This document shows positions 38,413 to 47,298 of a DNA stretch of 64,000 nt, piece after piece. The position numbers and the translations under genes were made by a program. The notes beneath the pieces are model-generated. The model worked only from the letters and a program-made list of their open reading frames with translations. It was not told the DNA's origin and did not search any database. How positions within the stretch are numbered: position 1 is the stretch's first letter; the number at the start of each line of letters is the position of its first letter. This DNA comes from Megasphaera coli (GTDB taxonomy: Bacteria > Bacillota > Negativicutes > Veillonellales > Megasphaeraceae), in assembly GCF_900095855.1 (NCBI RefSeq), contig NZ_FMIY01000002.1, forward strand, positions 1,107,322 through 1,171,321. Direction: 5' to 3'.

Positions 38413-38693
38413 AGGTCCAATATTCCTTCTTCCATAGCATCGCCCGCCGCTTGAGACGCATTATTTTCTGCTGCCGCCGGAACAGGGCCGTCCTGTGCGT
38501 CACTAAGCTCCGCCGCCCGTTGCCGGGCGTAGTCCAGCGCGTCTTCACAAGATTTGGAAAGCTTTACGGCCTTTTCAAAAATATCCAGAGATTCTTTTAA
38601 GGTTAGAGCGGAATCATCCAAAGAGCTCACCAGCTTTTCCAAGTCCGCATAGTCCTGCTCAAAGTTTTTTAATTTATTCACCGTTTTTGCCAC
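38409..38693 (-). CDS. xseB: Exodeoxyribonuclease VII small subunit
   Basis: A 94-aa helical protein that assembles on XseA to form exonuclease VII, which degrades single-stranded DNA. The family motif region FEQDYADLEKLVSSLDD followed by LTLKESLDIFEKAVKLSK is clear. The C-terminal tail of about 25 residues is longer than usual and rich in Ala and acidic residues. It overlaps xseA by 20 nt upstream and ispA by 4 nt downstream. Confidence 0.94.
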   Translation of the reverse strand: MAKTVNKLKNFEQDYADLEKLVSSLDDSALTLKESLDIFEKAVKLSKSCEDALDYARQRAAELSDAQDGPVPAAAENNASQAAGDAMEEGILDL

Positions 38694-39885
38694 GACCGGT
38701 CACCTCTTTCACATCCGTTACAATTGTTCCGTCCGCCATTTCTATTGTCAGGGGCCGGTCTTTTTTCACAGCCTTCGCCGCCGTTATGACCTTGCCGTCC
38801 TGCTCCAGCCGGCCGTATCCCTTACGCAGGAGGGAAAGCGGGTTGAGCACCTCCATGCGCGCCTGTGTTTTGGCGAGCTCGCTCTCCTTCTGCAGGAATA
38901 AATAATCCAACCGCTGCTGCGACGCCGTCAGAAGATGGCGTAAATTTTCCGCCTTGGCCGCCAAAAAATCGTCGTACCGCCGCAGTTGAATACGCGCCGT
39001 CACCTGCTCCAATTCGTGCTGCAACCGCTCTATACGCAGCCTCATCGTTTCATAGACAGTCTCGGCAAGAGAAGACAATTGCAGCTCCATGTCTTCAAAG
39101 CGCGGAAAAGCCAATTCGGCAGCATGGGTCGGCGTAGCGGCCCGCACGTCGGCCGCATAATCGACGAGCGTCGTGTCCGTTTCATGTCCGACAGCCGTAA
39201 TAATCGGAACTTGTGCCGCAAAAACGGCTTCCACTACACGGGCATCGTTGAAGCACCACAAATCTTCCATGGAGCCGCCGCCACGGGCAAGAATGAGTAC
39301 ATCCAGGGACTTATCGTTTCCCGCCGCAGTCAAATTTTTGACAAGTTCCGGCACGGCGCCTTCGCCCTGTACCGGTACGGCATAAAGAATCGGTTGAATG
39401 TAAGGATTCCGTTCGGCCCTGATTTTCTCTATATCATGGAGGACGGCGCCGGTCCGGGATGTCAATATGCCGACACGCCAGGGAAAGCGGGGCAAGGCCT
39501 TTTTACGATCCTGTGCGAAATACCCTTTCGCCGCAAGCTCCGCCTTGGTTCGCTCATATTGAGCCTGTAAATTTCCCATGCCCTGTGAAAACAGGCGCTC
39601 AATAATAAAGGATAAGGTCCCGCCCTTTTCGTAAACGTTGATCGAACCGACGACAACGACACTGTCGCCTTCACGAACGGTATTCATCATCGTCCCGGCC
39701 CGGCCGCGAAACAAGACGGCCCGAATGGACGCGCCGTCATCACGAATATTCATGTACCAATGCCCGTTGGACGCTCGCTTGAGACCGATAATATTACCCT
39801 CCATAGCTATGCTTTGCAGCCGATAGTCGCGCTGTAAATCTTCCTTTATGCGATTGACAACGGCTGAAACACTTTCATATTTCAT
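38674..39885 (-). CDS. xseA: Exodeoxyribonuclease VII large subunit
   Basis: A 403-aa catalytic subunit of exonuclease VII. It has an N-terminal OB fold (NIIGLKRASNGHWYMNIRDD), the catalytic domain with VGILTSRTGAVLHDI and ILARGGGSMEDLWCFND, the ITAVGHETDTTLVDY motif, and a long coiled coil before the C-terminus (RKGYGRLEQDG). It lies 12 nt after the TsaD-like gene and overlaps xseB, so both subunits are made together. Confidence 0.96.
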   Translation of the reverse strand: MKYESVSAVVNRIKEDLQRDYRLQSIAMEGNIIGLKRASNGHWYMNIRDDGASIRAVLFRGRAGTMMNTVREGDSVVVVGSINVYEKGGTLSFIIERLFSQGMGNLQAQYERTKAELAAKGYFAQDRKKALPRFPWRVGILTSRTGAVLHDIEKIRAERNPYIQPILYAVPVQGEGAVPELVKNLTAAGNDKSLDVLILARGGGSMEDLWCFNDARVVEAVFAAQVPIITAVGHETDTTLVDYAADVRAATPTHAAELAFPRFEDMELQLSSLAETVYETMRLRIERLQHELEQVTARIQLRRYDDFLAAKAENLRHLLTASQQRLDYLFLQKESELAKTQARMEVLNPLSLLRKGYGRLEQDGKVITAAKAVKKDRPLTIEMADGTIVTDVKEVTGRGKNGE

Positions 39886-39897
39886 GTCATTCCGCCT

Positions 39898-40839
39898 TTA
39901 TGTACTGCGCAGAGCTGCCCAAAAAGCTGCACCCGACGCATTGTCCGCACTATATCCTTTTTCCGCAGGAAGGAAGGAAAACCCTTCACGCTGCGCGTAA
40001 GCCGCAAGGGCACTGCGCAAATACGTATTTTCCATGACACCGCCTGCCGCCACAAGGAGCGATGTTTTATCGCCTTCTGTTCGCTCCAGGAGTTTACGTA
40101 TGCCGCGCCAAACGGTTTTCAACGTTTCCGCGCAGAGCGGTCCCTTTTCCGTCTCTCCCGCCACAATGCGGCGCTGTATGTCCGACTCGGGGCCGGAAAA
40201 GCTGACTTCTCCATCCTTATAAAAAACGGCTGTCCCTTTGGCGGTGTCCAAAAAGTCTCTGCTTTCCATATCAACCGATTTGCCTGCCGGAAAAGGAAGC
40301 CCCAAGGCGACGCCGACACGGTCGATAAACTGGCCGGCACTGATGTCGGATGTACCGCCGATGCGCGTAATATCGAGTCCCTCCGCATCGGGAGAGACCG
40401 ACAGAAAATCCGTAGTACCGCCGGAAATATGGAGTGCCCGAAAGGGTGTGTCCGTATAGCCCGTGCCGCGCAGGACCGCAAGCAAATGATTTTCCTGATG
40501 GCTGATCGTATAGAGGGGAACCCCCAAAAGAGCCGCTATAGACCGCCCGTAACCGATACCGCTTAAAAAAGCGGGCATATACGAATCCTCCCGTCGGCGC
40601 GGCTTATTCGTCGCAGCAACGGCGCGTATCGTATTGCCCGCCAATGAAGGTACCAGCTTTTCCGTTAAATCGGGAAGATTACGCACGTGCTGATAAACCA
40701 TTTCCGACTGTGACAGGCCTCGCTTACCGGGCTTCACCGTAAGAAGACGGCGCTCATCGGCAACAATGCGGTACGCTCCGTCAACAAGACATAAAGAGGT
40801 CGTATAACAGCTCGTGTCAATGCCGAGAAAGACGTCCAT
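39898..40839 (-). CDS. TsaD/Kae1-like (peptidase M22 family) paralogue
   Basis: A 313-aa ASKHA-fold protein. It starts like TsaD (FLGIDTSCYTTSLCLVD) but the paired metal histidines occur as ISHQENHL (H114, H118) where TsaD has HMEGH, and the core is shorter at the C-terminus. TsaD makes the t6A modification of tRNA; this protein is a divergent paralogue seen near nusB in some Firmicutes and its role is not known. GGGTTDFLSV and SAGQFIDRVG keep the nucleotide-site pattern. It overlaps nusB by 1 nt (TAATG), showing tight coupling. Confidence 0.82.
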   Translation of the reverse strand: MDVFLGIDTSCYTTSLCLVDGAYRIVADERRLLTVKPGKRGLSQSEMVYQHVRNLPDLTEKLVPSLAGNTIRAVAATNKPRRREDSYMPAFLSGIGYGRSIAALLGVPLYTISHQENHLLAVLRGTGYTDTPFRALHISGGTTDFLSVSPDAEGLDITRIGGTSDISAGQFIDRVGVALGLPFPAGKSVDMESRDFLDTAKGTAVFYKDGEVSFSGPESDIQRRIVAGETEKGPLCAETLKTVWRGIRKLLERTEGDKTSLLVAAGGVMENTYLRSALAAYAQREGFSFLPAEKGYSADNASGAAFWAALRST

Positions 40840-41363
40840 TATGCCAAAGTCCTCGCATAGGCGCCCAATATGCCGTTGACAAACTGAGACGAACGAACGC
40901 CGCCGAATTCTTTAGCCAAGCGAACAGCTTCATTAATGATAATGGCCGGCGCCAAGGGATCCTGCGGATAGACAAATTCGCAAAAAGCCACGCGCATGAC
41001 CGTCTTATCGGCCATGTTCATCCGCCCCGGTTCCCAGCCCTTGGCAAAGGAACGTATCAGCGCGTCCAGTTCGGCATGATGGAGAGACACCGTTTCTACA
41101 AGGTACTCGCAATACTTTTCCGTGTCCGCCTCGCCTTCATCACTGTCCGCTTCCGTTCGAATATCTTCAATCTCCGACAAGTTGACGGCGTTTTCATCTA
41201 ATTCTTCCTCACCTATTGCCTGCGGCTCCGGCTTTCGGTCTACGATCGTTTCATCGTCGTCCGCCAAAATTTCCGTTTCTGTGAATTGAATATCCATTTC
41301 ATCATGAAATTCTCGAGAAAATAAGATTTTCAACGCCCGCCGGCGTGCTCTGTGTCTGCTCAC
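40839..41363 (-). CDS. nusB: Transcription antitermination factor NusB with acidic insertion
   Basis: NusB binds boxA RNA with S10 and supports rRNA antitermination. The core is clear: N-terminal SRHRARRRALKILFSREF, then KYCEYLVETV, and the C-terminal NEAVRLAKEFGG with FVNGILGAYA. At 174 aa it is about 30 residues longer than usual. Residues about 22-81 form a low-complexity region dominated by Asp and Glu (for example LADDDETIVD and EADSDEGEAD) that replaces a short loop between the first two helices. It follows the Asp23-type genes, a common Firmicute order. Confidence 0.9.
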   Translation of the reverse strand: MSRHRARRRALKILFSREFHDEMDIQFTETEILADDDETIVDRKPEPQAIGEEELDENAVNLSEIEDIRTEADSDEGEADTEKYCEYLVETVSLHHAELDALIRSFAKGWEPGRMNMADKTVMRVAFCEFVYPQDPLAPAIIINEAVRLAKEFGGVRSSQFVNGILGAYARTLA

Positions 41364-41378
41364 GTTGTCCTCCCGGTA

Positions 41379-41681
41379 TCATGCCCGTGCAGGCATAACA
41401 ATATCTTCAATAGTCACGTCTATTTGCATCACATCCGGATCAATCATGTCCTGAACGGCCTGCGCCGTATGATGCTGCACGGCCAGAGCCAATTCACGCA
41501 GCTTGCTGCCGTATACGGCGGCAATGCTGATTTGAACGGTAATACGACCGTCTTTTTGCCTGACTGAAAAAGAAGAGCCCTTTTCCTTTGCCACGCCTTC
41601 CGTGCCCAAGGCGGCAGTGCGGGCAATCTTCTCGATAGCCGAACGGCTGACCGTATAAGCTGTTTCTTCATGCTTATTCAT
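41379..41681 (-). CDS. Asp23/Gls24-family envelope stress protein (second copy)
   Basis: A 100-aa DUF322 protein of the Asp23/Gls24/YloU type. The core has the expected beta-alpha pattern SRSAIEKIARTAALGTEGVA, then VQISIAAVYGSKL and VDVTIEDIV-like strands. Members are small cytosolic, membrane-associated proteins linked to envelope homeostasis. ATG at 41681 follows AGGAG; longer forms run into the neighbouring gene. It overlaps the first copy by 8 nt and precedes nusB, as YqhY does in Bacillus. Confidence 0.88.
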   Translation of the reverse strand: MNKHEETAYTVSRSAIEKIARTAALGTEGVAKEKGSSFSVRQKDGRITVQISIAAVYGSKLRELALAVQHHTAQAVQDMIDPDVMQIDVTIEDIVMPARA

Positions 41682-42051
41682 TGCTCCTGCCCTCCCCTTC
41701 ACGCGGCAACGCGTCTTCAAAGATAACGTCCTGCACCGTAATATGCACGGCCGTGACAGCGCATTCACACAGTGTTTCTACAGTACTCTTTACCGTTTGC
41801 TGTACTTCTACGGCCAAATCGGGAATCCGCACACCGTGACGGACAATAAGGCGCACGGTCAATTCCGCTTCCATGCCGTCAATAGCGACATCAATACCTC
41901 GGCCGCCTGCAGCCTTGCCGATTTTCTCCGTAAAAGTCGATGCCAGCATGACGACACCCGACACGGTTAAGGCGGCTTGAGCCGCAACAAAGGCAATTAC
42001 TTTCGCCCCGATATGAATGCTTCCCAGTTCATTTATTTCCGTTGTTACCAT
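41674..42051 (-). CDS. Asp23/Gls24-family envelope stress protein (first copy)
   Basis: A 125-aa DUF322 protein. It begins MVTTEINELGSIHIGAKVIA and has the family pattern of strands and a central helix, ending VTAVHITVQDVIFE. It is a diverged paralogue of the next gene, with which it overlaps by 8 nt, so the two may act as a pair. Its ribosome site lies right behind the terminator at 42071-42099, so expression depends on read-through from efp or on a promoter not seen. Confidence 0.88.
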   Translation of the reverse strand: MVTTEINELGSIHIGAKVIAFVAAQAALTVSGVVMLASTFTEKIGKAAGGRGIDVAIDGMEAELTVRLIVRHGVRIPDLAVEVQQTVKSTVETLCECAVTAVHITVQDVIFEDALPREGEGRSNE

Positions 42052-42070
42052 AAACTCCGCTCCATGAAAC

Positions 42071-42099
42071 AAAAAGCGATGAGATACTCATCGCTTTTT
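42071..42099 (-). terminator. Terminator between efp and the Asp23-type genes
   Basis: AAAAAGCGATGAG/CTCATCGCTTTTT, 13-bp stem with a 3-nt loop, symmetrical and followed by a T run on both strands. Confidence 0.88.
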
Positions 42100-42111
42100 C
42101 CCGTCTCTTAC

Positions 42112-42669
42112 TTATGCGCGCCCTGTATATTGACCTGTTCTCGTGTCGATGGTCAACACTTCGCCTTCATTAATAAACAGCGGCACCTTAACTACATAGC
42201 CTGTTTCCAAGGTAGCCGGCTTGCTGCCGCCCGTCGCCGTGTCGCCGCGCACGCCCGGATCCGTCTCGACAACGCGAAGCTCAACGGCTGCAGGCAAGTC
42301 AATGCCGATAACTTTGCCCTTAAAGAGCATAACGGAAACGGTCATTTCTTCCTTCAGGAAATTGATAGCCGTGCCGAGCGCTTCCTTATTGAGTTCAATC
42401 TGTTCATACGACTCGTTGTCCATGAAACAGTACATGCCGTCCGTTTCATAGAGATACTGCATTTGCCGGCGATCGACGCGGCCTTCCTGCACCTTTTCAC
42501 CTGCGTTCCACGTACGTTCTACGACGGCACCCGTTTCAAGGTTCTTAATTTTTGCGCGGACAAAGGCGGCGCCCTTCCCGGGCTTTACATGCTGAAATTC
42601 CACTACCTGCCACACCTGGCCGTCAATTTCAATCGTTACGCCCGGTCTGAAATCATTACTTGTAATCAT
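42112..42669 (-). CDS. efp: Elongation factor P
   Basis: EF-P binds between the P and E sites of the ribosome and relieves stalling at polyproline. The product is 185 aa, the normal length. It starts [17 protein letters not shown], and the tip loop [12 protein letters not shown] keeps the lysine that carries a modification in many bacteria. The C-terminal [16 protein letters not shown] and [10 protein letters not shown] motifs are intact. ATG at 42669 follows AGGAGG. It lies 13 nt after pepP, a common Firmicute pairing. Confidence 0.97.
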   Translation of the reverse strand: MITSNDFRPGVTIEIDGQVWQVVEFQHVKPGKGAAFVRAKIKNLETGAVVERTWNAGEKVQEGRVDRRQMQYLYETDGMYCFMDNESYEQIELNKEALGTAINFLKEEMTVSVMLFKGKVIGIDLPAAVELRVVETDPGVRGDTATGGSKPATLETGYVVKVPLFINEGEVLTIDTRTGQYTGRA

Positions 42670-42682
42670 AACCAATCTCCTC

Positions 42683-43744
42683 CTATAACAGCTCCATCAG
42701 TTCTTTTGAAGTTTTTGTCACTATTTCGTGTCCCGTCTTTGTTACGATAAGGGAATCTTCTATACGAACACCGTACAGGCCTTGCTTATACAATCCCGGT
42801 TCTACGGTGACAATCATATTTTCCTGCAATACTCCCTGCGCGCGCGGCGACAGAAGCGGTTCTTCGTGTATTTCGAGGCCCGTACCGTGCCCCAGAGCAT
42901 GTGTAAAATACTGTGCACACTCACGGTCTTCAAAGAATTTCCGCACGATACCGTCCACTTCGCTGCATACGACTCCGGCCTTAACAGCTTCCGCTCCCAA
43001 CAACTGCGCTTCCAAAACGAGTTCATAAACCTTCTTTTGCTCGTTTGAAGCCTTGCCGACGACGACGGTTCTCGTCATATCCGAATGGTAGCCGTCCCAA
43101 AGGGCGCCGAAATCAAAAGTGATGAAATCGCCTTTTTCGACGACTTTATCCGTCGCCGTGCCGTGGGGCATGGCCGACCGCTTTCCGGAGGCGACAATCG
43201 TATCGAACGACTTCCCTTCGGCGCCGCCCAAGAGCATATTGCTTTCCAACCGCGCCGCCAGTTCCCGCTCCGTTACGCCCGGTTCGATATAAGCCAAAAC
43301 GTCCGCAAAGGCCTTGTCCGCTATGGCGCTCGCCTTACGCGTCGCCTCAAGCTCATACGGCTCTTTAACGGCTCTGAGAGCCGTCACGGAAAGACCTTCA
43401 AAGGATAATTCCTCTTGCGCCAGAGCCTCATAAAAGGCATGTGTCATATAATTTTTTTCATAGCCCACTACGCCGGCGCCCTCCGCCAAAAGCCCGGCTG
43501 CGGCCAGGGGCAGCCGACCGCCGTGGTTCTCAATGCGTACGGACGGATCGCATTCCTGCGCGGCCTGCTCAGTGTAACGCAAATCCGTCCAAAGGACGGC
43601 CTCCTCCGGCGTGACGACAAGTGCCCCTTCGCCGCCTGTAAAGCCGCTGAAGTAGCGTAAGTTTTCAGGCTGCAGCAAAAGGACCGATTCAACATGCCGT
43701 TCCTTTAAAAACCGGCGCAATGCCCTTATTCGCTCATCAATCAT
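42683..43744 (-). CDS. pepP: Xaa-Pro aminopeptidase (M24B)
   Basis: A 353-aa metallopeptidase that removes an N-terminal residue preceding proline. The pita-bread fold ligands are visible: Asp in [15 protein letters not shown] (two positions), His in [14 protein letters not shown], Glu in TVEPGLY and Glu in VRIEDS. The N-terminal creatinase-like domain is present ([11 protein letters not shown]). It precedes efp directly, as in Bacillus (yqhT-efp). A weak promoter-like TTGTTC, 18 nt, TATGAT lies in the 65-nt gap from rsuA. Confidence 0.93.
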   Translation of the reverse strand: MIDERIRALRRFLKERHVESVLLLQPENLRYFSGFTGGEGALVVTPEEAVLWTDLRYTEQAAQECDPSVRIENHGGRLPLAAAGLLAEGAGVVGYEKNYMTHAFYEALAQEELSFEGLSVTALRAVKEPYELEATRKASAIADKAFADVLAYIEPGVTERELAARLESNMLLGGAEGKSFDTIVASGKRSAMPHGTATDKVVEKGDFITFDFGALWDGYHSDMTRTVVVGKASNEQKKVYELVLEAQLLGAEAVKAGVVCSEVDGIVRKFFEDRECAQYFTHALGHGTGLEIHEEPLLSPRAQGVLQENMIVTVEPGLYKQGLYGVRIEDSLIVTKTGHEIVTKTSKELMELL

Positions 43745-43809
43745 GGTATCACCTGATTTTATTCAACTAACGTCAATCATACCATAGAATAAGCGCTTTG
43801 AACAAGCTT

Positions 43810-44517
43810 TTACTGCCCTAAAAGGGGCAAAATCACTTCTTTATCGGCAAGCATTCTGTATGCCCCCGGAGCGAGGCTCTCGTCGAGCGCAAGAGCACCG
43901 ACGGAACGGCGGTGAAGTGCCGTGACATGCAGGTCCACGGCGGCACACATACGCTTTACCTGATGAAACTTTCCTTCGCACACGGTGATTTCAAAGGTAT
44001 TCTCCCTTATTTGCCGTATAGCCGCAGGCAAACACTGCAGCCCGTCGGCAAGGATGATTCCCGCCGCAAAGCGCTCGTTCAAATCGGCAGGCACGTCGCC
44101 TTCCGTTTCCGCCACGTATACTTTAGTAACGGAGTTCTTCGGCGTAATGATGTTATGCGCCCACGCGCCGTCATTGGTTAACAGTAATAATCCCGTCGTG
44201 TCCTTATCAAGTCTGCCGACCGGAAAAAGGCGAGCGGCCCTAAAGAGAGGCGGCAGCAGATCAAGGACCGTTTCGGAGCGCTTGTCCTCCGTAGCCGTAA
44301 CGACACCGGCCGGCTTGTTGAGCATAAGATAATAAAACTCCCGATACTGTACAACCTCACCCCGGACGGCAACCGTGTCCGCCGCAGGATCAACCTTTAC
44401 ACCGCTGTCCGTACAAGCCGCGCCGTTTACGGTTACATCACCGTGCCTGCAAAGAGCTTTTATTTCCCGCCGCGTACCGTACCCGCTGTGCCCGAGGAGC
44501 TTATCGATACGCATCAT
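43810..44517 (-). CDS. rsuA: RsuA-type 16S rRNA pseudouridine synthase
   Basis: A 235-aa protein with an N-terminal S4 domain (RIDKLLGHSGYGTRREIK) and a catalytic domain whose aspartate lies in GRLDKDTTGLLLLTND. RsuA modifies U516 of 16S rRNA; the related RluB/E/F enzymes share these motifs, so the exact target is not certain. The Met at 44517 is preferred because AAAGAG lies 9 nt upstream; an ATG at 44535, directly after the cobC stop codon, would add six residues but has no ribosome site. Confidence 0.88.
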   Translation of the reverse strand: MMRIDKLLGHSGYGTRREIKALCRHGDVTVNGAACTDSGVKVDPAADTVAVRGEVVQYREFYYLMLNKPAGVVTATEDKRSETVLDLLPPLFRAARLFPVGRLDKDTTGLLLLTNDGAWAHNIITPKNSVTKVYVAETEGDVPADLNERFAAGIILADGLQCLPAAIRQIRENTFEITVCEGKFHQVKRMCAAVDLHVTALHRRSVGALALDESLAPGAYRMLADKEVILPLLGQ

Positions 44518-44535
44518 ACGACTGAACTCTTTCAT

Positions 44536-45189
44536 CTACAAGCTGACCATGGACGACCATTGCTCCTGATGGCCTTCCGTGCCTTCCAGATGACGTGTCG
44601 AGTTCATGACGGTCATGACATTTTTCGTGCCGTAATAGTCAATAATATTAAAGGCCGTATTGAACTGTTGAAAGCACCAGACGCGCGTAAGCTTCAGCCC
44701 CAGCAGGCCGAAGATGAGGCAGCGAATGGTCGCACCGTGGGAAACGACGAGAACCGTGTCGCCGTCCCCGTGGTTTGCCAGAATGTCGCGAATCTTAGTC
44801 ATTGCCCGCTCTTCAACCTCGGCAAAAGATTCGCCACCGCGGGCACGCATGGTGCCGTCGGATTCATAAAAGGCTTCTATTTCGCCGGGCCACTGCTCAA
44901 TAATCTCGTTATACGTGTGTCCTTCCCATTCACCGAAGTTGATTTCCCTCAATTCCGCATAAGTCGTGACCGGCAACCTGTGCGGTGCGGCTACGAGCTC
45001 CGCCGTTTTTTCCGCCCGCAACAAATCGCTGCTGTACACGGCCGTAAATTGCTCGTCCTTTAAAAAATCGCCTAAGTATTTCGCCTGAACAATGCCTCTT
45101 GCGTTCAAAGGCACATCCGTCGAGCCCTGATACCACTGCTGCGCGTTACCGTCCGTTTCGCCGTGGCGGACGAGATAGAGTTTTATCAT
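44536..45189 (-). CDS. cobC: Histidine phosphatase, probable alpha-ribazole phosphatase
   Basis: A 217-aa phosphoglycerate-mutase-like phosphatase. The catalytic histidine is in LYLVRHGETDGN near residue 9 and the second in VVSHGATIRC near residue 150. Alone this family is broad, but its position directly after cobU-cobS (20 nt) points to CobC, which removes phosphate from alpha-ribazole phosphate or cobalamin phosphate in nucleotide-loop assembly. ATG at 45189 follows GGAGG; an upstream ATG lacks this. Confidence 0.8.
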   Translation of the reverse strand: MIKLYLVRHGETDGNAQQWYQGSTDVPLNARGIVQAKYLGDFLKDEQFTAVYSSDLLRAEKTAELVAAPHRLPVTTYAELREINFGEWEGHTYNEIIEQWPGEIEAFYESDGTMRARGGESFAEVEERAMTKIRDILANHGDGDTVLVVSHGATIRCLIFGLLGLKLTRVWCFQQFNTAFNIIDYYGTKNVMTVMNSTRHLEGTEGHQEQWSSMVSL

Positions 45190-45209
45190 TACCATTCCTC
45201 CGACTTTTC

Positions 45210-45956
45210 CTATATATAAAGTATGGTACACCTTAAAACCGCAGCCGCTCCTACGAGAAGAACGGCTTCCGTAAATTCGATGACCGCCCCGTACGTATCG
45301 CCCGTCACGCCGCCGAGACGCTTACAAATATACCGATTGGCAAGCACCGTTATGATAACGGCCGCCATGAGAACGGGTATATACATGACCCCGACGAGCA
45401 ACAGGGGAACAATATTGACGGCAAGGCTTTTCCGCAGGGCATGAGGCGGCGCATATTGACCGAAGGCCTTACCCAAACCTTCACTGCGGGCATAGGGAAA
45501 CTTTAAAATACTGAATAAGGCTGCAAAGCGAGTTGCTGCCGGAACGGCAACGAGAAGCTGCCACGGCGAAAGGATTTCCGCCAGGCTGAAAATTTTAAAA
45601 ACGGCCAAAAAGAAAAAGGCCGTAACGCCTGTCGAGCCGACGCGGCTGTCCTTGAGAATTTCGAGCATCCGCTCACGGCTGCGTCCGGAAAATATACCGT
45701 CCGCCGTATCCATAAACCCGTCCGCATGGAGCCCCCCTGTAAGGCAGTACCAGGCGGCAACTGTAAGGCCGGCCGTCAAAAGAGGTGAAAAAAGAAAGGC
45801 CGCCGTCCCGTTCAAGACTGCCAGAATACAGCCTGTGAGCGTGCCGACAAGGGGAAACCAGAGGATGGACGCGCCGAATTCAGTATCGGACCAAACGCCC
45901 CTGTCAGTCAAATGGATACGCGTCAAAAACTGCAGGGCAATTAAAAATGATTTCAT
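45210..45956 (-). CDS. cobS: Cobalamin synthase (adenosylcobinamide-GDP ribazoletransferase)
   Basis: A 248-aa integral membrane enzyme that joins adenosylcobinamide-GDP to alpha-ribazole in the last steps of B12 synthesis or salvage. Family motifs are clear: FLTRI near the start, GGLHADGFMDTADGIFSGRSRERMLEI with SRVGSTGV, and GGVTGDTYGAVIE at the end. Several hydrophobic segments fit the inner membrane. It overlaps cobU by 4 nt and precedes cobC by 20 nt. Confidence 0.96.
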   Translation of the reverse strand: MKSFLIALQFLTRIHLTDRGVWSDTEFGASILWFPLVGTLTGCILAVLNGTAAFLFSPLLTAGLTVAAWYCLTGGLHADGFMDTADGIFSGRSRERMLEILKDSRVGSTGVTAFFFLAVFKIFSLAEILSPWQLLVAVPAATRFAALFSILKFPYARSEGLGKAFGQYAPPHALRKSLAVNIVPLLLVGVMYIPVLMAAVIITVLANRYICKRLGGVTGDTYGAVIEFTEAVLLVGAAAVLRCTILYI

Positions 45957-46522
45957 AAGTGTTCTCCTGCGCGTACCTGCCGGCCTTTAATTTCCACGGC
46001 AATACCCGCCACGGTCAAATAAACGTTGTCCGCCGCAGCGGCAAAAGACTGATTGACCATCCCCGCCACGTCGCGATAAAGGCGGCTGGCCGCATCTCCC
46101 GGAACGATACCGCTTCCCACTTCGTTTGTCACGGCAATGACAACCTTCCCTGAGTCCGCCATAAGGCGCAGCATGTCCTGCACCTCCGACCGGGCAATCC
46201 GCTCAATTACGTCGCCCTGTTCATGACGCAAATCATATAATAAAGTCGCCACATATACGGTCAGGCAGTCCAAAAGAACCACGTCCGTATTGACCAATAT
46301 ATCCGGCAAGGCCTGCACCAAATGCCGCGGCACCTCAACTGTCCGCCAATCCGCCGGTCGACGACGGCGATGCATTTCGATACGCCGCCTCATTTCGTCA
46401 TCAACGATTTCGGCCGTAGCAATATATGTTTTTTTCCCTGCCGTCTCCGCCGCCAGGGATTCGGCAAAAGCACTCTTACCGCTGCGCGCCCCGCCGGTGA
46501 CAAGAATAATCCGACCTGCCAT
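45953..46522 (-). CDS. cobU: Adenosylcobinamide kinase/guanylyltransferase
   Basis: A 189-aa bifunctional enzyme that phosphorylates adenosylcobinamide and then attaches GMP. The P-loop GGARSGKS is at residues 10-17 and the guanylylated histidine region is MHRRRRPADWRTVE near residue 50; LLDCLTVYV and VTNEVGSGIVP are also typical. It is first in cobU-cobS-cobC. No cobalamin riboswitch is seen in the short upstream region. Confidence 0.96.
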   Translation of the reverse strand: MAGRIILVTGGARSGKSAFAESLAAETAGKKTYIATAEIVDDEMRRRIEMHRRRRPADWRTVEVPRHLVQALPDILVNTDVVLLDCLTVYVATLLYDLRHEQGDVIERIARSEVQDMLRLMADSGKVVIAVTNEVGSGIVPGDAASRLYRDVAGMVNQSFAAAADNVYLTVAGIAVEIKGRQVRAGEHL

Positions 46523-46551
46523 AACCGCTCCTTATTATCTATAACGGGTTT

Positions 46552-46560
46552 ATTATATCA
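46552..46560 (-). promoter_or_regulatory. Extended -10 promoter of cobU-cobS-cobC
   Basis: Minus strand TGATATAAT, about 30 nt before the cobU start, without a clear -35. Confidence 0.5.
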
Positions 46561-46587
46561 TATACCGGAAATACTGCCGCCATAAGC

Positions 46588-46628
46588 CGTGAAAAACCTG
46601 CCGCGCCCTAAGGTCACAACAGGTTTTC
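46588..46628 (-). terminator. moaB terminator
   Basis: AAAACCTG/CAGGTTTT stem around a GC-rich loop that can pair further, followed on the minus strand by a T run; 11 nt after the moaB stop. Confidence 0.75.
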
Positions 46629-46638
46629 CGCACTCTTA

Positions 46639-47133
46639 TCAGGATTTACTGATTTCCGCTTTAATATGATAAATCTCGGGGATAATAATCTTTTCCATGC
46701 CTACCTTTATGATACCCGTATGTCCGGGCAGGCAAAATATGGGGCACTGGCGAATAATCCCTGCACCGCCGCGATAGGCCAAGGCTTCCATGCCGCAGGC
46801 GCGGCGATAGGAAAGAAATGTCAGTATGCCGTTAAACTCGGGAATGGTCTTATCAAAGAGGGGCTCCAACGTTTCCAGTGTCACGTCCCGTCTCGCCAAG
46901 CCCGTACCGCCGCTCGTAACAATCATATCTACGCTGCACACCCATTCGTGTACATACCGTAAAATAGCGTCGCCGTCATCCTTTACAATAGCATAATCCA
47001 CTACCTGATGACCTGCTTTCGTGAGCAGAGACTGAATCATGAGTCCGTTTGTGTCATCCGAGTAGGTCCGACTGTTGCTTACCGTCAAAATGGCGGCTCG
47101 TAAAGGATGTTTTTCCGTTTCTTTACCGGCCAA
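46639..47133 (-). CDS. moaB: MoaB/MogA-family molybdopterin adenylyltransferase
   Basis: A 164-aa protein of the MoaB/MogA fold, which adenylates molybdopterin before metal insertion. The motif TSGGTGLARRDVTLE, the start RAAILTVSNSR and the C-terminal FCLPGH are typical. TTG at 47133 is preferred because AGGAGG lies 8 nt upstream; a GTG three codons earlier overlaps that site. The gene has its own promoter and terminator. Other molybdenum-cofactor genes are not in the window, so whether it acts with molybdenum or tungsten is unknown. Confidence 0.9.
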   Translation of the reverse strand: MAGKETEKHPLRAAILTVSNSRTYSDDTNGLMIQSLLTKAGHQVVDYAIVKDDGDAILRYVHEWVCSVDMIVTSGGTGLARRDVTLETLEPLFDKTIPEFNGILTFLSYRRACGMEALAYRGGAGIIRQCPIFCLPGHTGIIKVGMEKIIIPEIYHIKAEISKS

Positions 47134-47169
47134 CTTCGTCACCTCCTGTCTCAGTTTCTTCTTATTTAT

Positions 47170-47197
47170 ATTATACGATAAAACGGCAGTCTGTCAT
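47170..47197 (-). promoter_or_regulatory. moaB promoter
   Basis: Minus strand ATGACA (47192-47197), 16-nt spacer, TATAAT (47170-47175). Between here and the 47299 gene lies a GC-rich hairpin GGCCG/CGGCC near 47222-47240, without a T run. Confidence 0.55.
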
Positions 47198-47298
47198 ACT
47201 GCTGTTCATAACTTACCGTCTCCGGCCGTTCGGCGGCCTTGCGGTTTATATAGCGACGTCCCTGTAAGAAAACGAACTTCCAGTAAACACTCACCTCT

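Noticed and set aside
46523-46638. Cobalamin riboswitch before cobU
   Set aside because: The gap holds only an extended -10 and the moaB terminator; it is too short and lacks the B12-box.
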